From NCBI RefSeq assembly GCF_002006755.1, contig NZ_MVDO01000113.1, forward strand, positions 1 through 36,879: 36,879 nt of DNA, in the 5' to 3' direction. Of the stretch, positions 18,355 to 29,737 are shown one piece after another (the first letter of the stretch is position 1; each line of letters begins with the position of its first letter). The notes beneath the pieces are model-generated. The model was not told where the DNA came from. It did not search any database and saw only the letters and a list, made by a program, of their open reading frames with translations. This DNA comes from Wohlfahrtiimonas larvae. Lineage in GTDB: Bacteria; Pseudomonadota; Gammaproteobacteria; Cardiobacteriales; Wohlfahrtiimonadaceae. The position numbers and the translations under genes were made by a program.

Positions 18355-19095
18355 TTAGTTATCCACAATCTTATTCACAACATAACCCGCCATCATCATG
18401 CCCATCGTTGCTGTCATTGTCACAATAGAACCATAACCCGCACAATTAAGCCCCCCTTTACCTTTATGTGAGCCTTGCATGTTTTCTGTAGAAAAAACTG
18501 TAGGTACATTGAGTTTTGTGCCCTCTTTGCCTAAATTATATTTTTTCTTCAATGTTGCTTTTAAACTAGCACATAAAGGATCATGATAAGTTTTAGACAA
18601 ATCATCCAATTTAAAAGACTGTGGATCGATCTTTCCACCGGCAGCACCACTGACAATGATTTTAAACTTATGACGTTTTGCCCAAGCAATCAAGGCAGCT
18701 TTTACACGAACATTATCAATCGCATCAATAATCCATGTCTCTTTACGATCAAATTGTTGAAGTAATTCATCTAGATTATCTTCTGTCAAAAAATCATCAA
18801 TCAATGTAACCTGACAATTTGTATTGATCTCATAAATGCGCTGAGCCATAACTTCAATTTTAGATTCTCCTAAAGTTGAAGTTAATGCGGGTAACTGACG
18901 ATTAATATTGCTTTCAGCGACAACATCTAAATCAATCAAAATTAAATGGCCAATCCCAGAACGTGCTAAAGCTTCAACACACCAAGAACCGACACCACCG
19001 ACACCAGCAACAATCACATGTGATGCCTGTAAGATATCCGTAGCTTCTTTTTGATATAAACGATTCAAACCTGAGAAGCGACGTTCATAATCCAT
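18355..19095 (-). CDS. tcdA: tRNA threonylcarbamoyladenosine dehydratase (TcdA/CsdL)
   Basis: E1-like ATP-dependent enzyme that cyclises t6A37 of tRNA to ct6A. The 246 residues start MDYERRFSGLNRLYQ (ATG at 19093-19095, GGGAGA just upstream). An in-frame extension to 19119 would run through the upstream terminator stem and is rejected. The nucleotide-binding ThiF/MoeB core is VIVAGVGGVGSWCVEALAR with LILIDLDVVAESNINRQ and IDAIDNVRVKAAL. The C-terminal LNCAGYGSIVTMTATMG block is typical of the family. It follows pilU, separated by a terminator hairpin that ends only 18 bases from its ATG, so it depends on read-through or on a promoter inside that short stretch. Confidence 0.95.
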   Translation of the reverse strand: MDYERRFSGLNRLYQKEATDILQASHVIVAGVGGVGSWCVEALARSGIGHLILIDLDVVAESNINRQLPALTSTLGESKIEVMAQRIYEINTNCQVTLIDDFLTEDNLDELLQQFDRKETWIIDAIDNVRVKAALIAWAKRHKFKIIVSGAAGGKIDPQSFKLDDLSKTYHDPLCASLKATLKKKYNLGKEGTKLNVPTVFSTENMQGSHKGKGGLNCAGYGSIVTMTATMGMMMAGYVVNKIVDN

Positions 19096-19113
19096 AATAT
19101 TCTCCCAACAAAA

Positions 19114-19142
19114 AAGCACTAATAACTGCGCTATCAGTGCTT
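19114..19142 (-). terminator. Terminator after pilU
   Basis: AAGCACT (19114-19120) pairs with AGTGCTT (19136-19142), with an ATA/TAT extension after one mismatch. On the minus strand the stem is followed by a run of six T (AGTGCTTTTTTG). It is 21 bases past the pilU stop. Confidence 0.8.
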
Positions 19143-19163
19143 AGTCCATGACTTATTTTAGAG

Positions 19164-20282
19164 CTAGTATTGTTTTAATTTAAACTTAGATTCACCAACT
19201 AATTCTTCACGCGAAACACCACGAACATCGCCCATACGAATTTGTAGAGAAACATTATTTTTAGAATCGGCATTAGCAACAGCTTCTTCTGCAGAAATAA
19301 GCCCTTGCACATATAGATCATATAATGCTTGATCAAACGTGCGCATACCCGTTGTCCCACCATTCTCCATTGCATCAGGAATTGTATCTAATTTACCCTT
19401 CATAATCAGTTCCTGAATATAAGGAGTATTCAGCATAACTTCAACAGCAGGTACTAATTTTCCATCCAATCCTTTCACCAAGCGCTGTGAAATGATCGCT
19501 TTAATATTTAATGATAAATCTACTAATAACTGTGCACGAGCCGATTCAGGAAAAAAGTTCACAATTCTATCTAACGCACCAATAGCATTGTTGGCGTGTA
19601 ATGTTGTTAAACATAAATGCCCTGTAATAGAAAAGTTAATCACAGCCTTCATAATCTCAGTATTACGCACTTCACCCACCAAGATAACATCAGGTGCTTC
19701 ACGCATTGCAGATTCCAAAGCATTTTCATAACTATGAGTATCTAACCCAACTTCCCTTTGTCCAATAATTGATCGCTTATGCTCATACACAAACTCAATA
19801 GGGTCTTCTACAGTTAAAATATGCCCAGCTGTATGAGTCGCACGATAGTCAATCATAGAGGCTAAACTTGTCGATTTACCACTCCCAGTTGACCCTACCA
19901 CCAAGATCAATCCACGTTTTTCCATAATAATATCTTTAAATATTTCAGGAACACGCAAATCTTCCATTCGTGGAATAACAGCTTTAACATAACGAATAAC
20001 CATACCGTATTCATTACGTTGTTTAAAAATATTAACCCTAAAACGCGCACCATCATCTAGCTTAATCGCAAAGTTTAATTCCAACTCACGATTAAATTCT
20101 TCTGCTTGAGCCTCTGTTAATAAACTAAAAATTGCAGTTTTTACAGTATCTGCTGATAATGTTTCACGGCTCAACGGATGGACGATGCCATTTAATTTAA
20201 TACAAATTGGCGCATTCGGATACATGAATAAATCCGAACCATTTTTTTCTACCATGAAACGGAGAAAAGGAGATATGTCCAT
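19164..20282 (-). CDS. pilU: Type IV pilus retraction ATPase, PilU-like
   Basis: Cytoplasmic secretion-superfamily ATPase that helps PilT retract type IV pili. The protein has 372 residues. Walker A is GSTGSGKS (130-137) and the Asp box is LTVEDPIEFVYEH. Walker B reads VILVGEVRN (199-207) and the His box is GHLCLTTLHA (221-230). The GE in Walker B, instead of the DE of PilT, and the length point to PilU. The residue after the Walker-B arginine is N where PilU/PilT usually carry D. No pilT lies alongside, although pilT-pilU is the usual pair. The gene follows nusB with a 26-base gap. Confidence 0.92.
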   Translation of the reverse strand: MDISPFLRFMVEKNGSDLFMYPNAPICIKLNGIVHPLSRETLSADTVKTAIFSLLTEAQAEEFNRELELNFAIKLDDGARFRVNIFKQRNEYGMVIRYVKAVIPRMEDLRVPEIFKDIIMEKRGLILVVGSTGSGKSTSLASMIDYRATHTAGHILTVEDPIEFVYEHKRSIIGQREVGLDTHSYENALESAMREAPDVILVGEVRNTEIMKAVINFSITGHLCLTTLHANNAIGALDRIVNFFPESARAQLLVDLSLNIKAIISQRLVKGLDGKLVPAVEVMLNTPYIQELIMKGKLDTIPDAMENGGTTGMRTFDQALYDLYVQGLISAEEAVANADSKNNVSLQIRMGDVRGVSREELVGESKFKLKQY

Positions 20283-20308
20283 TATATTATTCTCAGATGA
20301 TTTAATGA

Positions 20309-20740
20309 TTATTGATAATCTATTCTAACCTTCTTCGCAACCTTATCAAGAACGCCATTAATAAATTTATAACTTTGATCACCACCGAATTTTTTTGCTA
20401 AATTGACTGATTCATTGATGATCACTTTATAAGGTGTCTCAGGATGTGTTAATAATTCATAACATCCCATCCATAATACAGCTTTCTCGACTAAATCCAA
20501 TTGCTCTATTGGACGATCTAATAATGGTTCAATCAAAGTATTAGCTTCTGCTTGCCCACGAATTGCACCACGCAACATATTAGAAAAAGACTCTCTATTT
20601 GCCTTTACAAAATCTGGATTTTCCGCAAGATGTCTCTCAATTTCTTCCACTTGGCTTTGTGATACTTGCCATTCATACAAACCTTGTAATGTAAAGCGTC
20701 TTGCCCACATCATACGTTCAAATTCACGTTTATTTGACAT
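20309..20740 (-). CDS. nusB: Transcription antitermination factor NusB
   Basis: RNA-binding antitermination factor that works with NusE (S10) at boxA of rRNA operons. It has 143 residues. Features of the family are RRFTLQGLYEWQVS, DFVKANRESFSNMLRG, LDLVEKAVLWMGCYELL, the PYKVIINESVNLAKKFGG motif and YKFINGVLDKVAKK. AGGAAATTAGG precedes the ATG. The usual neighbour is ribH; here it lies between rpoC and pilU, behind a strong hairpin, 70 bases after the rpoC stop. Confidence 0.95.
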   Translation of the reverse strand: MSNKREFERMMWARRFTLQGLYEWQVSQSQVEEIERHLAENPDFVKANRESFSNMLRGAIRGQAEANTLIEPLLDRPIEQLDLVEKAVLWMGCYELLTHPETPYKVIINESVNLAKKFGGDQSYKFINGVLDKVAKKVRIDYQ

Positions 20741-20759
20741 CCTAATTTCCTCATAAACA

Positions 20760-20789
20760 ATAAAAGCATCTATAAGTAGATGCTTTTAT
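20760..20789 (-). terminator. Hairpin/terminator between rpoC and nusB
   Basis: A 13-bp stem (arm core TAAAAGCATCTA at 20761-20772 with 20777-20788) and a 4-base loop, followed on the minus strand by TTGTTT. It lies 21 bases after the rpoC stop and 19 bases before the nusB ATG, and the nusB Shine-Dalgarno begins within about 10 bases of the stem. It could end the rpoBC transcript, attenuate nusB, or both. Confidence 0.75.
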
Positions 20790-20810
20790 AATTATATTTA
20801 CATTTTTGAA

Positions 20811-23800
20811 TTACTCAGCACTGATGAATAATTCAGTTCCTTCATGCTCTTGTTCTCTTTCTTTACGACGTTCATCATGGTAAGCCAAACCCGTACCAGC
20901 AGGAATCAAACGACCCACAATAACGTTTTCTTTCAAACCACGTAACTCATCACGTAAACCACGAACAGAAGCTTCTGTTAATACACGTGTTGTTTCTTGG
21001 AACGATGCCGCTGAGATAAAGCTTTCAGTTGCCAAAGAAGCTTTCGTAATACCCAATAAAATCGGTTCATACGTCGCAGGTACTTTACCTTCTTTGATTA
21101 AGCGAGCATTATCACGAAGCACTTGAGTTTTCTCAACTTGCTCGCCTTTAATGTATTCAGAATCATTCGCTTCCACGATTTCAACTTTGCGTAACATTTG
21201 ACGGATAATAACTTCAATGTGTTTATCAGAGATTTTTACACCTTGTAGGCGATAAACGTCTTGAATCTCTTTCACCAAATAAGCCGCTAATTCTTTAACA
21301 CCCAATAAACGCAAGATATCATGAGAGCTTAATTCACCATCAACGATGATCTCACCTTTCTCAACGCTTTCACCTTCGAACACGTTGATTGTACGCCATT
21401 TTGGAATTAACTCTTCGTAAGTATTACCTTCACGATCTGTTAATACCAAACGTTGTTTACCTTTAGTCTCTTTACCAAAGCTCACGATACCAGAAATCTC
21501 TGCCAAGATTGCAGCCTCTTTCGGGCGGCGCGCTTCAAATAAGTCAGCAACACGTGGCAAACCACCCGTGATATCACGAGTTTTTGATGATTCTTGTGGG
21601 ATACGAGCTAATACATCACCCACAGAAACAGCAGCATTATCACTCAATGAAACGATTGCACCGACTGGTAATGTATAAATTGCAGCAATATCTGTACCTG
21701 GTAATGTTAATGGATCACCATTTGCATCCACTACATGAATTGCAGGACGCTTATCTTTACCCGCACCACGTGATTTAGAATCTAATACGCTCAAATGAGT
21801 CAAACCAGTGATTTCATCTGTTTGTTTTTGAACATTGATGCCTTCATCAAAATCTTCAAATTTCACAAAACCTGATGCTTCTACAACAACTGGATATGTA
21901 TGTGGATCCCAAGTTGCAACGATATCACCAACGTTAACTTCTTCACCTTCATGAACCGCTAATGTTGCACCATAAGGTACCTTATAGCGCTCACGATTAC
22001 GACCGAATTCATCCGTAATAATGATTTCACCTGAACGAGATGTTGATACCAATTGGTTATCTTTATTTTTAACAGTTTTCATCTTAACAAGTTTCAACAA
22101 ACCTTTTGTTTTAACTTGTACGCTTGAAACTGCTGCAGCTCGTGATGCAGTACCACCGATATGGAACGTACGCATCGTTAACTGTGTACCTGGTTCACCG
22201 ATTGACTGAGCGGCAATAACACCTACTGACTCACCTGGGTTAACTAAGTGACCACGACCTAAGTCACGACCATAACATTTAGCACACAAACCGAATAAAT
22301 TCTCACATGTGATAGCAGAGCGAACGATCATTTCATCCACACCTTTATCATCTAGGATTTCAGCTGCTGCTTCATCGATCAACGTGCCTGCTGGGAACAA
22401 TACTTCATCTGAACCAGGGATATAAACATCTTGTGCAGTCACTAGACCTAATACTCGCTCACTCAAACGCTCAATAACATCACCACCCTCAACAGTTGGT
22501 GTCATTAATAGACCATCTGTCGTACCACAGTCTTCTGTTACAACCACTAGATCTTGTGCAACGTCAACCAAACGACGTGTTAAGTAACCTGAGTTAGCTG
22601 TTTTCAATGCCGTATCCGCCAAGCCTTTACGAGCACCATGTGTTGATACGAAGTATTGAAGAACGTCTAGACCTTCACGGAAGTTTGCTGTGATCGGTGT
22701 TTCGATGATCGAACCATCTGGTTTTGCCATCAAACCACGCATACCAGCTAGCTGACGAATCTGTGCCGCACTACCACGAGCACCTGAGTCGGCCATCATA
22801 AAGATTGAGTTAAATGAATCTTCTAAAATTTCATTACCATCAGCATCAATATTGCGGTCTTTACTCAAGTTTTTCATCATCGTTTTGGCAACTTCTTCGT
22901 TTGTACGAGACCAAATATCGATAACTTTGTTATAACGCTCACCGTTTGTCACCAAACCTTGCGCGTATTGTTCTTGAACTTCTTTCACTTCTGCTTCTGC
23001 TTCACGAATAATGCCAGCTTTTTCTTCTGGGATTACCATATCTTCATAACCAACAGAAGAACCTGAACGCATCGCATAATAGAAACCTGTATACATCAAG
23101 CGGTCAGCAAAAATTACTGTATCTTTTAAACCCAAACGACGATACGCTTGGTTAATTAAGCCAGAAATTACTTTCTTAGTTAAAGCGCGATCAATTAATG
23201 CAAAAGGTAAACCTTTTGGTAATACATCAGATAAAAGTACACGACCAACAGTAGTTGTTACACGACGTACCTTTTCACCCTCTTGTGCATCTTCAAACAT
23301 ATATGCAGGTAAACGCACTTGAATTTTTGCATGCACAGCAACTTGTTTAGATTGATATGCACGCAATACTTCGGCGTAATCAGCAAAGATCATACCTTCG
23401 CCTTTTACACGTGCACGATCACGAGTCATATAGTACAAACCTAATACAACGTCCTGAGAAGGAACGATGATTGGCTCACCATTTGCTGGTGATAAAATGT
23501 TGTTTGAAGACATCATCAATGCACGAGCTTCTAACTGTGCTTCGATTGATAATGGTACGTGAACAGCCATCTGGTCACCATCGAAGTCGGCGTTGAATGC
23601 TGTACATACTAATGGATGCAACTGAATCGCTTTACCTTCGATCAAGATTGGTTCAAATGCTTGAATACCTAATCTATGCAATGTTGGTGCACGGTTCAAT
23701 AATACTGGATGCTCTGAGATTACCTCTTCTAGAACGTCCCAAACTTCTGGCGCTTCTTTCTCAACTAATTTCTTAGCTGCTTTAATTTTTACAGCGATGC

Positions 23801-24965
23801 CACGAGAGATCAATTTAGAGAAAATGAATGGCTTAAATAATTCCAAAGCCATTTTCTTCGGTAAACCGCACTGGTGCAAACGCAATGTAGGACCAACCAC
23901 GATTACAGAACGACCTGAGTAGTCAACACGTTTACCCAATAAGTTCTGACGGAAACGACCTTGTTTACCTTTGATCATATCTGCCAAAGATTTCAATGGA
24001 CGTTTGTTAGTACCAGTGATTGCACGACCGCGACGACCATTGTCTAACAATGAGTCAACAGCTTCTTGCAACATACGTTTTTCATTACGTACGATGATAT
24101 CTGGCGCGCTTAATTCTAATAAACGCTTCAAACGGTTGTTACGATTGATAACGCGACGATACAAATCATTTAAATCTGAAGTTGCGAAACGACCACCATC
24201 CAAAGCAACTAATGGACGTAAATCTGGTGGTAATACTGGCAATACAGTCAAAATCATCCACTCTGGTTTGTTACCAGACTGAATGAAAGAGTCGATCAAT
24301 TTCAAACGCTTAGATAAACGTTTGAATTTAGTCTCTGAACCAGTTTCTTCCAATTCTTCACGTAGACGAGAAACTTCTTGCTCTAAATCTAAAGCTTTCA
24401 ATAGATCCAAAATTGCTTCTGCACCCATTTTTGCTTCAAATTCATCACCATGTTCTTCAATGATGTCTAAGAATTCTTCATCCGTTAAGATTTGACCGTG
24501 TTCTAACGGTGTCATACCTGGATCTGTTACAACAAATGATTCGAAATACAAGATTTTTTCGATATCACGTAATGTCATATCCAATAACAAACCGATGCGG
24601 CTTGGTAATGATTTTAAGTACCAAATATGTGCAACTGGTGATGCTAAGTCAATGTGACCCATTCTTTCACGGCGCACTTTAGCAACCGTTACTTCAACAC
24701 CACACTTCTCACATACAACACCACGGTGCTTCAAACGCTTGTATTTACCACACAAGCATTCGTAATCTTTCACTGGTCCGAAGATACGAGCACAGAATAG
24801 ACCATCACGCTCTGGTCTAAATGTACGGTAGTTGATTGTTTCTGGTTTTTTAACTTCACCAAATGACCACGAACGGATCATTTCAGGCGAAGATAAACCA
24901 ATTTTAATCGCATCAAAGTTCTTAACATTGTCCGAACTTTTAAATAAATTCATTAAATCTTTCAT
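20811..24965 (-). CDS. rpoC: DNA-directed RNA polymerase beta-prime subunit
   Basis: Catalytic clamp subunit of RNA polymerase, 1384 residues (E. coli 1407). The N-terminus is [20 protein letters not shown]. The zinc ligands C70, C72, C85 and C88 ([21 protein letters not shown]) match. The active-site magnesium loop NADFDGDQM is present near residue 460. The bridge-helix/trigger-loop area ([24 protein letters not shown] and [16 protein letters not shown]) and the second zinc site ([15 protein letters not shown]) are intact. It starts 28 bases after the rpoB stop and ends 21 bases before a hairpin. Confidence 0.99.
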   Translation of the reverse strand: MKDLMNLFKSSDNVKNFDAIKIGLSSPEMIRSWSFGEVKKPETINYRTFRPERDGLFCARIFGPVKDYECLCGKYKRLKHRGVVCEKCGVEVTVAKVRRERMGHIDLASPVAHIWYLKSLPSRIGLLLDMTLRDIEKILYFESFVVTDPGMTPLEHGQILTDEEFLDIIEEHGDEFEAKMGAEAILDLLKALDLEQEVSRLREELEETGSETKFKRLSKRLKLIDSFIQSGNKPEWMILTVLPVLPPDLRPLVALDGGRFATSDLNDLYRRVINRNNRLKRLLELSAPDIIVRNEKRMLQEAVDSLLDNGRRGRAITGTNKRPLKSLADMIKGKQGRFRQNLLGKRVDYSGRSVIVVGPTLRLHQCGLPKKMALELFKPFIFSKLISRGIAVKIKAAKKLVEKEAPEVWDVLEEVISEHPVLLNRAPTLHRLGIQAFEPILIEGKAIQLHPLVCTAFNADFDGDQMAVHVPLSIEAQLEARALMMSSNNILSPANGEPIIVPSQDVVLGLYYMTRDRARVKGEGMIFADYAEVLRAYQSKQVAVHAKIQVRLPAYMFEDAQEGEKVRRVTTTVGRVLLSDVLPKGLPFALIDRALTKKVISGLINQAYRRLGLKDTVIFADRLMYTGFYYAMRSGSSVGYEDMVIPEEKAGIIREAEAEVKEVQEQYAQGLVTNGERYNKVIDIWSRTNEEVAKTMMKNLSKDRNIDADGNEILEDSFNSIFMMADSGARGSAAQIRQLAGMRGLMAKPDGSIIETPITANFREGLDVLQYFVSTHGARKGLADTALKTANSGYLTRRLVDVAQDLVVVTEDCGTTDGLLMTPTVEGGDVIERLSERVLGLVTAQDVYIPGSDEVLFPAGTLIDEAAAEILDDKGVDEMIVRSAITCENLFGLCAKCYGRDLGRGHLVNPGESVGVIAAQSIGEPGTQLTMRTFHIGGTASRAAAVSSVQVKTKGLLKLVKMKTVKNKDNQLVSTSRSGEIIITDEFGRNRERYKVPYGATLAVHEGEEVNVGDIVATWDPHTYPVVVEASGFVKFEDFDEGINVQKQTDEITGLTHLSVLDSKSRGAGKDKRPAIHVVDANGDPLTLPGTDIAAIYTLPVGAIVSLSDNAAVSVGDVLARIPQESSKTRDITGGLPRVADLFEARRPKEAAILAEISGIVSFGKETKGKQRLVLTDREGNTYEELIPKWRTINVFEGESVEKGEIIVDGELSSHDILRLLGVKELAAYLVKEIQDVYRLQGVKISDKHIEVIIRQMLRKVEIVEANDSEYIKGEQVEKTQVLRDNARLIKEGKVPATYEPILLGITKASLATESFISAASFQETTRVLTEASVRGLRDELRGLKENVIVGRLIPAGTGLAYHDERRKEREQEHEGTELFISAE

Positions 24966-24993
24966 TGTTCATTAGTTCCTATGCTTTAAGAGA

Positions 24994-27900
24994 TTACTCA
25001 CCGTCTAACTCTATATTGATACCAAGAGAACGAATTTCTTTAACGAGAACGTTGAAAGATTCCGGCATACCAGTATCCATACGATGCTCCCCATTCACAA
25101 TACTCTTATAAACTTCCGTACGACCAACAACGTCATCTGACTTAACAGTTAACATTTCTTGTAACGTATATGACGCACCATATGCTTGCAATGCCCATAC
25201 TTCCATCTCACCGAAACGCTGACCACCGAACTGAGCTTTACCACCCAATGGCTGTTGCGTTACTAACGAGTAAGGACCAGTAGAACGAGCATGCATCTTA
25301 TCATCAACCAAGTGATTCAATTTCAACATGTACATGTAACCGATTGTTACAGGACGATCGAATGCATCACCTGTACGACCATCAAACAATGTGATTTGAC
25401 CTGATTCTGGTAAATCAGCTAAACGCAACATACGACGCATTTCTTCTTCTGATGCACCATCGAATACTGGCGTTGCCATTGGCACACCATTTTTCAAGTT
25501 ATGGCACAATTCTAAGAATTGCTCATCATTGAAGTCATTCAAATCAACTTTCTGTGCGCTGTCATCTTTATTATAGATTTCATCAACAAAACTACGAAGA
25601 TCTGTCATTGCAGATTTTTCTTCTAACATTCTTTGGATCTTATTACCTAAGCCTTTTGCTGCCCAGCCCAAGTGAGTTTCCAAAATCTGTCCGATATTCA
25701 TACGCGAAGGAACACCCAGTGGATTCAAACAAATATCAACTGGCGTACCATCTTCCATGTATGGCATATCTTCTTCAGGAACAATCATAGAAACAACACC
25801 TTTGTTTCCGTGACGACCCGCCATCTTATCACCTGGTTGAATACGACGTTTAACAGCCAAGTAAACCTTAACCATTTTCAATACGCCAGGTGCTAATTCA
25901 TCACTTTGAATTAATTTTTCACGTTTTTCTTCAAATTGTTTATCGAATTCTTTACGTTGCTGTGACATCAATTCTTTTAATTGAGCCAAATCATTTGCTG
26001 CATCTTCTTCTTTCAATGCCAAGCTCAACCATTCTTCACGATTTAAACCTAACAAATACTCTTCAGTGAAGTTAGCGCCTGCTTTGAAACCTCTATTACC
26101 AGCAGCTGCAATATTTGACATTAACAAACGTTTTGCACGATCAAACAAGTCATCTTCTAAAATACGTAATTGATCATTCAAGTCTTTACGAACGCGCTTC
26201 AATTCAGCAGCTTCGATTTCACGAGTACGGCTATCTTTTTCGATACCATCACGTGTAAACACACGAACATCTATTACTGTACCATCCATACCTGTAGGAA
26301 CACGTAAAGAGGTATCTTTAACATCAGATGCTTTATCACCAAAGATTGCACGTAATAATTTTTCTTCTGGTGTTAATTGTGTTTCACCTTTAGGAGAAAC
26401 TTTACCCACCAAGATGTCGCCAGCTTTAACTTCAGCGCCGATGAATGCCATACCAGCTTCATCTAATTTTGTTAACGCAGCTTCTGATACATTAGGAATA
26501 TCCGCAGAAATTTCTTCTGGACCTAATTTAGTATCACGTGCCACACATGTTAATTCTTCAATATGAATTGTTGTGAAACGATCTTCACGAACAACACGTT
26601 CAGAGATCAAGATGGAGTCTTCGTAGTTATAACCATTCCATGGCATAAACGCTACCAAGATATTTTGACCCAATGCTAATTCACCTAAGTCTGTTGATGG
26701 GCCATCGGCCATAACATCTTTAGCAGATACACGATCACCTACTTTTACTAAAGTACGTTGGTTGATACATGTGCTTTGGTTTGAACGCATATATTTTGTT
26801 AAGTTATAGATATCAACGCCAGCTTCACCCGCTTTTGTTTCTTCTTCATTCACACGCACAACAATACGAGTTGCATCCACGTAATCCACAATACCGCCAC
26901 GTTTAGCAACGATACACACACCCGAGTCACGTGCAACAGTGCTTTCAATACCTGTACCTACTAATGGCTTATCAGAGCGCAATGTTGGTACCGCTTGACG
27001 TTGCATGTTCGATCCCATTAATGCACGGTTAGCATCGTCGTGCTCTAGGAACGGAATCAATGCTGCAGCAACTGACACGATTTGACGAGGAGAAACGTCC
27101 ATATATTGGATTTGATTTTGTGTCAATAGAATGAATTCACCATTCACGTGAGATGCAATCAAATCATCCATGAACTCGCCATTTTCATTCAATCGAGCAT
27201 TTGCTTGCGCGATACCAAATTCCATTTCTTCATATGCTGACAAGTATTCAATTTCATTCGTTACTTTGCCATCGATCACTTTACGATATGGTGTTTCTAA
27301 GAAACCATATTCGTTTGTTCGTGCATAACACGCCAATGAGTTAATCAAACCGATGTTAGGTCCTTCAGGTGTTTCGATTGGACATACACGGCCATAATGC
27401 GTTGTATGAACGTCTCGAACTTCAAAGCCTGCACGTTCACGTGTCAAACCACCAGGTCCTAATGCTGAAATACGACGTTTATGCGTAATTTCTGACAACG
27501 GGTTATTCTGATCCATAAACTGAGACAACTGAGAAGAACCAAAGAATTCTTTCATTGCTGCTGCAACTGGTTTAGCATTCACTAATTCGTGTGGTGTCAA
27601 ACCTTCAGCTTCAGCCAATAACAAACGTTCTTTAACAGCACGCTCGATACGAACCAAACCAATACGGAATGTATTCTCAGCCATTTCACCAACGCAACGT
27701 ACACGACGGTTACCCAAATGATCTACATCATCCACTGTGCCGTTACCGTTACGAATATCTACCAATGTTTTGATTACTTCAACAATATCTTCATTAGATA
27801 AAGTACCCTCACCAACATCAGTACCACGACCTAAACGACGGTTGAACTTCATTCGACCAACTGCTGATAAATCATAACGATCAATATCAAAGAATAAGCT

Positions 27901-29112
27901 GTGGAACAAACTTTCTGCTACTTCTTTCGCAGGTGGTTCACCAGGACGCATCATGCGATAGATTTCAACTTGTGCCTCTAATTGAGTTTTTGTTAAATCT
28001 GCACGCAATGTATCAGAGATATAAGATCCACGATCAACATCATTTGTGTATAACACATTAATGCGTTTAATGTTTTTCTGTGCTAAACGCTCAACGATTA
28101 AATCGTAAGTTAATACTTCGTTCGCTAACAACAATACTTCGCCTGTATCTTCATCAAAGATATCTTCAGCAATGACCTTGCCAATCAAATACTCAACAGG
28201 TACTTCTAATTTTTCAACACCCGCTTTTGTTAATTCGCGAATATGTTTTGCAGTAATACGACGACCACGTTCAGCCACCAATTGACCATCAACCATGATA
28301 TCAAATGCTGCGATCTCACCACGTAAACGATCTGCAATCAATTCTAAGTAAACTTTGCCATCTTCAAATGTAAAAGTGTTCTTTTCAAAGAAAGTATCTA
28401 AGATTTCAGTATCACTCATGCCTAAAGCACGCAATAAAATTGTTGCATGCAATTTACGACGACGGTCAATACGAACGAACAATAAATCTTTGATATCAAA
28501 TTCAAAATCTAACCATGAGCCACGGTAAGGAATCACACGTGCAGAGAATAATAATTTACCCGATGAATGACTTTTACCTTTATCATGATCAAAGAACACA
28601 CCAGGGGAGCGGTGCAACTGAGACACAACAACGCGCTCAGTACCATTGATCACAAACGTACCATTTTCTGTCATCAATGGTAATTCACCCAAGTAAACAC
28701 CACCGCGGCCAAAACGATCAATGCTAGCTTCACGAACTTCTTTGATCACACCTGTATCCGCATCAGAAATACGTAAACGCATGCCAACACGTAATGGCGC
28801 TGCATAAGTTACACCACGCAATTGACACTCACGAACATCAAAATCAGGCTCGCCAATATGATAATCAACATATTCCAAGCTTAAAGTATAGCCAGGTGCT
28901 GTTGGTGTTTTAGCTTTTGTTGTTGTAATAGGGAAAATAGATTCGAAGGCAGCTTGTAAGCCTTGGTTTTTGCGCTTCTTACGATTTTCACCTTGTTGAA
29001 GGAAGTTTTCGTATGAATCTAATTGAATCGATAAAAGATATGGAACATCCAGAACGCTTGATTGTTTCCCAAAATCTTTACGGATACGTTTTTTTTCTGT
29101 AAAAGAATACAT
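24994..29112 (-). CDS. rpoB: DNA-directed RNA polymerase beta subunit
   Basis: Core polymerase subunit of 1372 residues from the ATG at 29110-29112 ([16 protein letters not shown]). TTGAGGA precedes it, and an in-frame TTG two codons upstream is dismissed. It aligns with E. coli RpoB over the full length, including [19 protein letters not shown] and the C-terminal [21 protein letters not shown]. The rifampicin-binding cluster ([19 protein letters not shown] and [12 protein letters not shown]) is identical to wild-type E. coli, so no classical rifampicin-resistance change is seen. Expression is likely tuned by the hairpins at 29145-29202 and 29220-29247. Confidence 0.99.
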   Translation of the reverse strand: MYSFTEKKRIRKDFGKQSSVLDVPYLLSIQLDSYENFLQQGENRKKRKNQGLQAAFESIFPITTTKAKTPTAPGYTLSLEYVDYHIGEPDFDVRECQLRGVTYAAPLRVGMRLRISDADTGVIKEVREASIDRFGRGGVYLGELPLMTENGTFVINGTERVVVSQLHRSPGVFFDHDKGKSHSSGKLLFSARVIPYRGSWLDFEFDIKDLLFVRIDRRRKLHATILLRALGMSDTEILDTFFEKNTFTFEDGKVYLELIADRLRGEIAAFDIMVDGQLVAERGRRITAKHIRELTKAGVEKLEVPVEYLIGKVIAEDIFDEDTGEVLLLANEVLTYDLIVERLAQKNIKRINVLYTNDVDRGSYISDTLRADLTKTQLEAQVEIYRMMRPGEPPAKEVAESLFHSLFFDIDRYDLSAVGRMKFNRRLGRGTDVGEGTLSNEDIVEVIKTLVDIRNGNGTVDDVDHLGNRRVRCVGEMAENTFRIGLVRIERAVKERLLLAEAEGLTPHELVNAKPVAAAMKEFFGSSQLSQFMDQNNPLSEITHKRRISALGPGGLTRERAGFEVRDVHTTHYGRVCPIETPEGPNIGLINSLACYARTNEYGFLETPYRKVIDGKVTNEIEYLSAYEEMEFGIAQANARLNENGEFMDDLIASHVNGEFILLTQNQIQYMDVSPRQIVSVAAALIPFLEHDDANRALMGSNMQRQAVPTLRSDKPLVGTGIESTVARDSGVCIVAKRGGIVDYVDATRIVVRVNEEETKAGEAGVDIYNLTKYMRSNQSTCINQRTLVKVGDRVSAKDVMADGPSTDLGELALGQNILVAFMPWNGYNYEDSILISERVVREDRFTTIHIEELTCVARDTKLGPEEISADIPNVSEAALTKLDEAGMAFIGAEVKAGDILVGKVSPKGETQLTPEEKLLRAIFGDKASDVKDTSLRVPTGMDGTVIDVRVFTRDGIEKDSRTREIEAAELKRVRKDLNDQLRILEDDLFDRAKRLLMSNIAAAGNRGFKAGANFTEEYLLGLNREEWLSLALKEEDAANDLAQLKELMSQQRKEFDKQFEEKREKLIQSDELAPGVLKMVKVYLAVKRRIQPGDKMAGRHGNKGVVSMIVPEEDMPYMEDGTPVDICLNPLGVPSRMNIGQILETHLGWAAKGLGNKIQRMLEEKSAMTDLRSFVDEIYNKDDSAQKVDLNDFNDEQFLELCHNLKNGVPMATPVFDGASEEEMRRMLRLADLPESGQITLFDGRTGDAFDRPVTIGYMYMLKLNHLVDDKMHARSTGPYSLVTQQPLGGKAQFGGQRFGEMEVWALQAYGASYTLQEMLTVKSDDVVGRTEVYKSIVNGEHRMDTGMPESFNVLVKEIRSLGINIELDGE

Positions 29113-29144
29113 TATCAAATCCTCAAGGCTTACTTAGTTAAAGG

Positions 29145-29202
29145 GTAAACTAGAAAAAGGGCATCATCTTTATGTAGCTATAATGTACTTTTTCTAGTTT
29201 AC
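29145..29202 (-). promoter_or_regulatory. Long stem-loop in rplL-rpoB spacer (candidate RNase III site)
   Basis: A perfect 15-bp stem, GTAAACTAGAAAAAG (29145-29159) with 29188-29202, closing a 28-base loop. It lies 33 bases before the rpoB ATG, just after the attenuator-like hairpin. In E. coli the rplL-rpoB spacer also has an attenuator followed by an RNase III-cleaved hairpin, so processing is the likely role. This is an inference from position. Confidence 0.65.
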
Positions 29203-29219
29203 AATAGTGACAAGCTACT

Positions 29220-29247
29220 AAAGGCCAGTGGTTATCCACTAGCCTTT
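29220..29247 (-). terminator. rplL-rpoB attenuator hairpin
   Basis: AAAGGC/GCCTTT plus AGTGG/CCACT, separated by one C-A mismatch, form an 11-bp stem with a 4-base loop 70 bases after rplL. On the minus strand it is followed by TAGTAGCTTG, not a long T run, so partial termination is expected, as at the E. coli rpoBC attenuator. Confidence 0.65.
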
Positions 29248-29317
29248 GTCGTAAACATATCTCTAGATATAAATCATCAAATTACAAATTTCCTAAACAA
29301 TTTTAGAGAAACTGTAA

Positions 29318-29686
29318 TTATTTCAATTCAACTGTAGCACCAGCTTCTTCAAGTTGTTTCTTGATTTCTTCAGCTTCAGCTTTCTCAGCGCCTTCTTTAA
29401 CAGTTGCAGGAACACCTTCAACCATTGCTTTAGCTTCGCCTAAACCTAAACCTGTGATACCACGAACAACTTTGATTACGTTAACTTTGTTTGAACCAAA
29501 GCTTGTCATAACAACGTCAAAGTCAGTTTTTTCTTCTGCAGCAGCAGCGCCAGCAGCAGGACCTGCAGCAACAGCTACAGCAGCAGTTACGCCGAATTTT
29601 TCTTCGATTGCAGAAATCAATTCCATGATTTCAGCAGTTTTCATTTCTTCAATTGCATTTAAAATATCATCTTTAGAAATAGACAT
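29318..29686 (-). CDS. rplL: 50S ribosomal protein L7/L12
   Basis: Stalk protein that recruits translation GTPases. It has 122 residues: an N-terminal dimerisation helix ([20 protein letters not shown]), an Ala/Gly-rich hinge (about 36-52) and the C-terminal domain ([33 protein letters not shown]). It follows rplJ after a 51-base gap with GGAG before the ATG, as usual for a protein made in several copies per ribosome. Confidence 0.98.
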   Translation of the reverse strand: MSISKDDILNAIEEMKTAEIMELISAIEEKFGVTAAVAVAAGPAAGAAAAEEKTDFDVVMTSFGSNKVNVIKVVRGITGLGLGEAKAMVEGVPATVKEGAEKAEAEEIKKQLEEAGATVELK

Positions 29687-29737
29687 TTTAGACTCCTAAA
29701 AAATTAATAAATAATAATCTGTTTAAAACAAATAGCA

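Noticed and set aside
23971-24495. Plus-strand frames of 103 and 70 codons opposite rpoC
   Set aside because: Shadows of the strongly codon-biased rpoC gene; no ribosome-binding sites or domains.
24994-29112. Possible rifampicin-resistance changes in rpoB
   Set aside because: The whole central cluster is identical to the wild-type E. coli residues, so no resistance call is justified.
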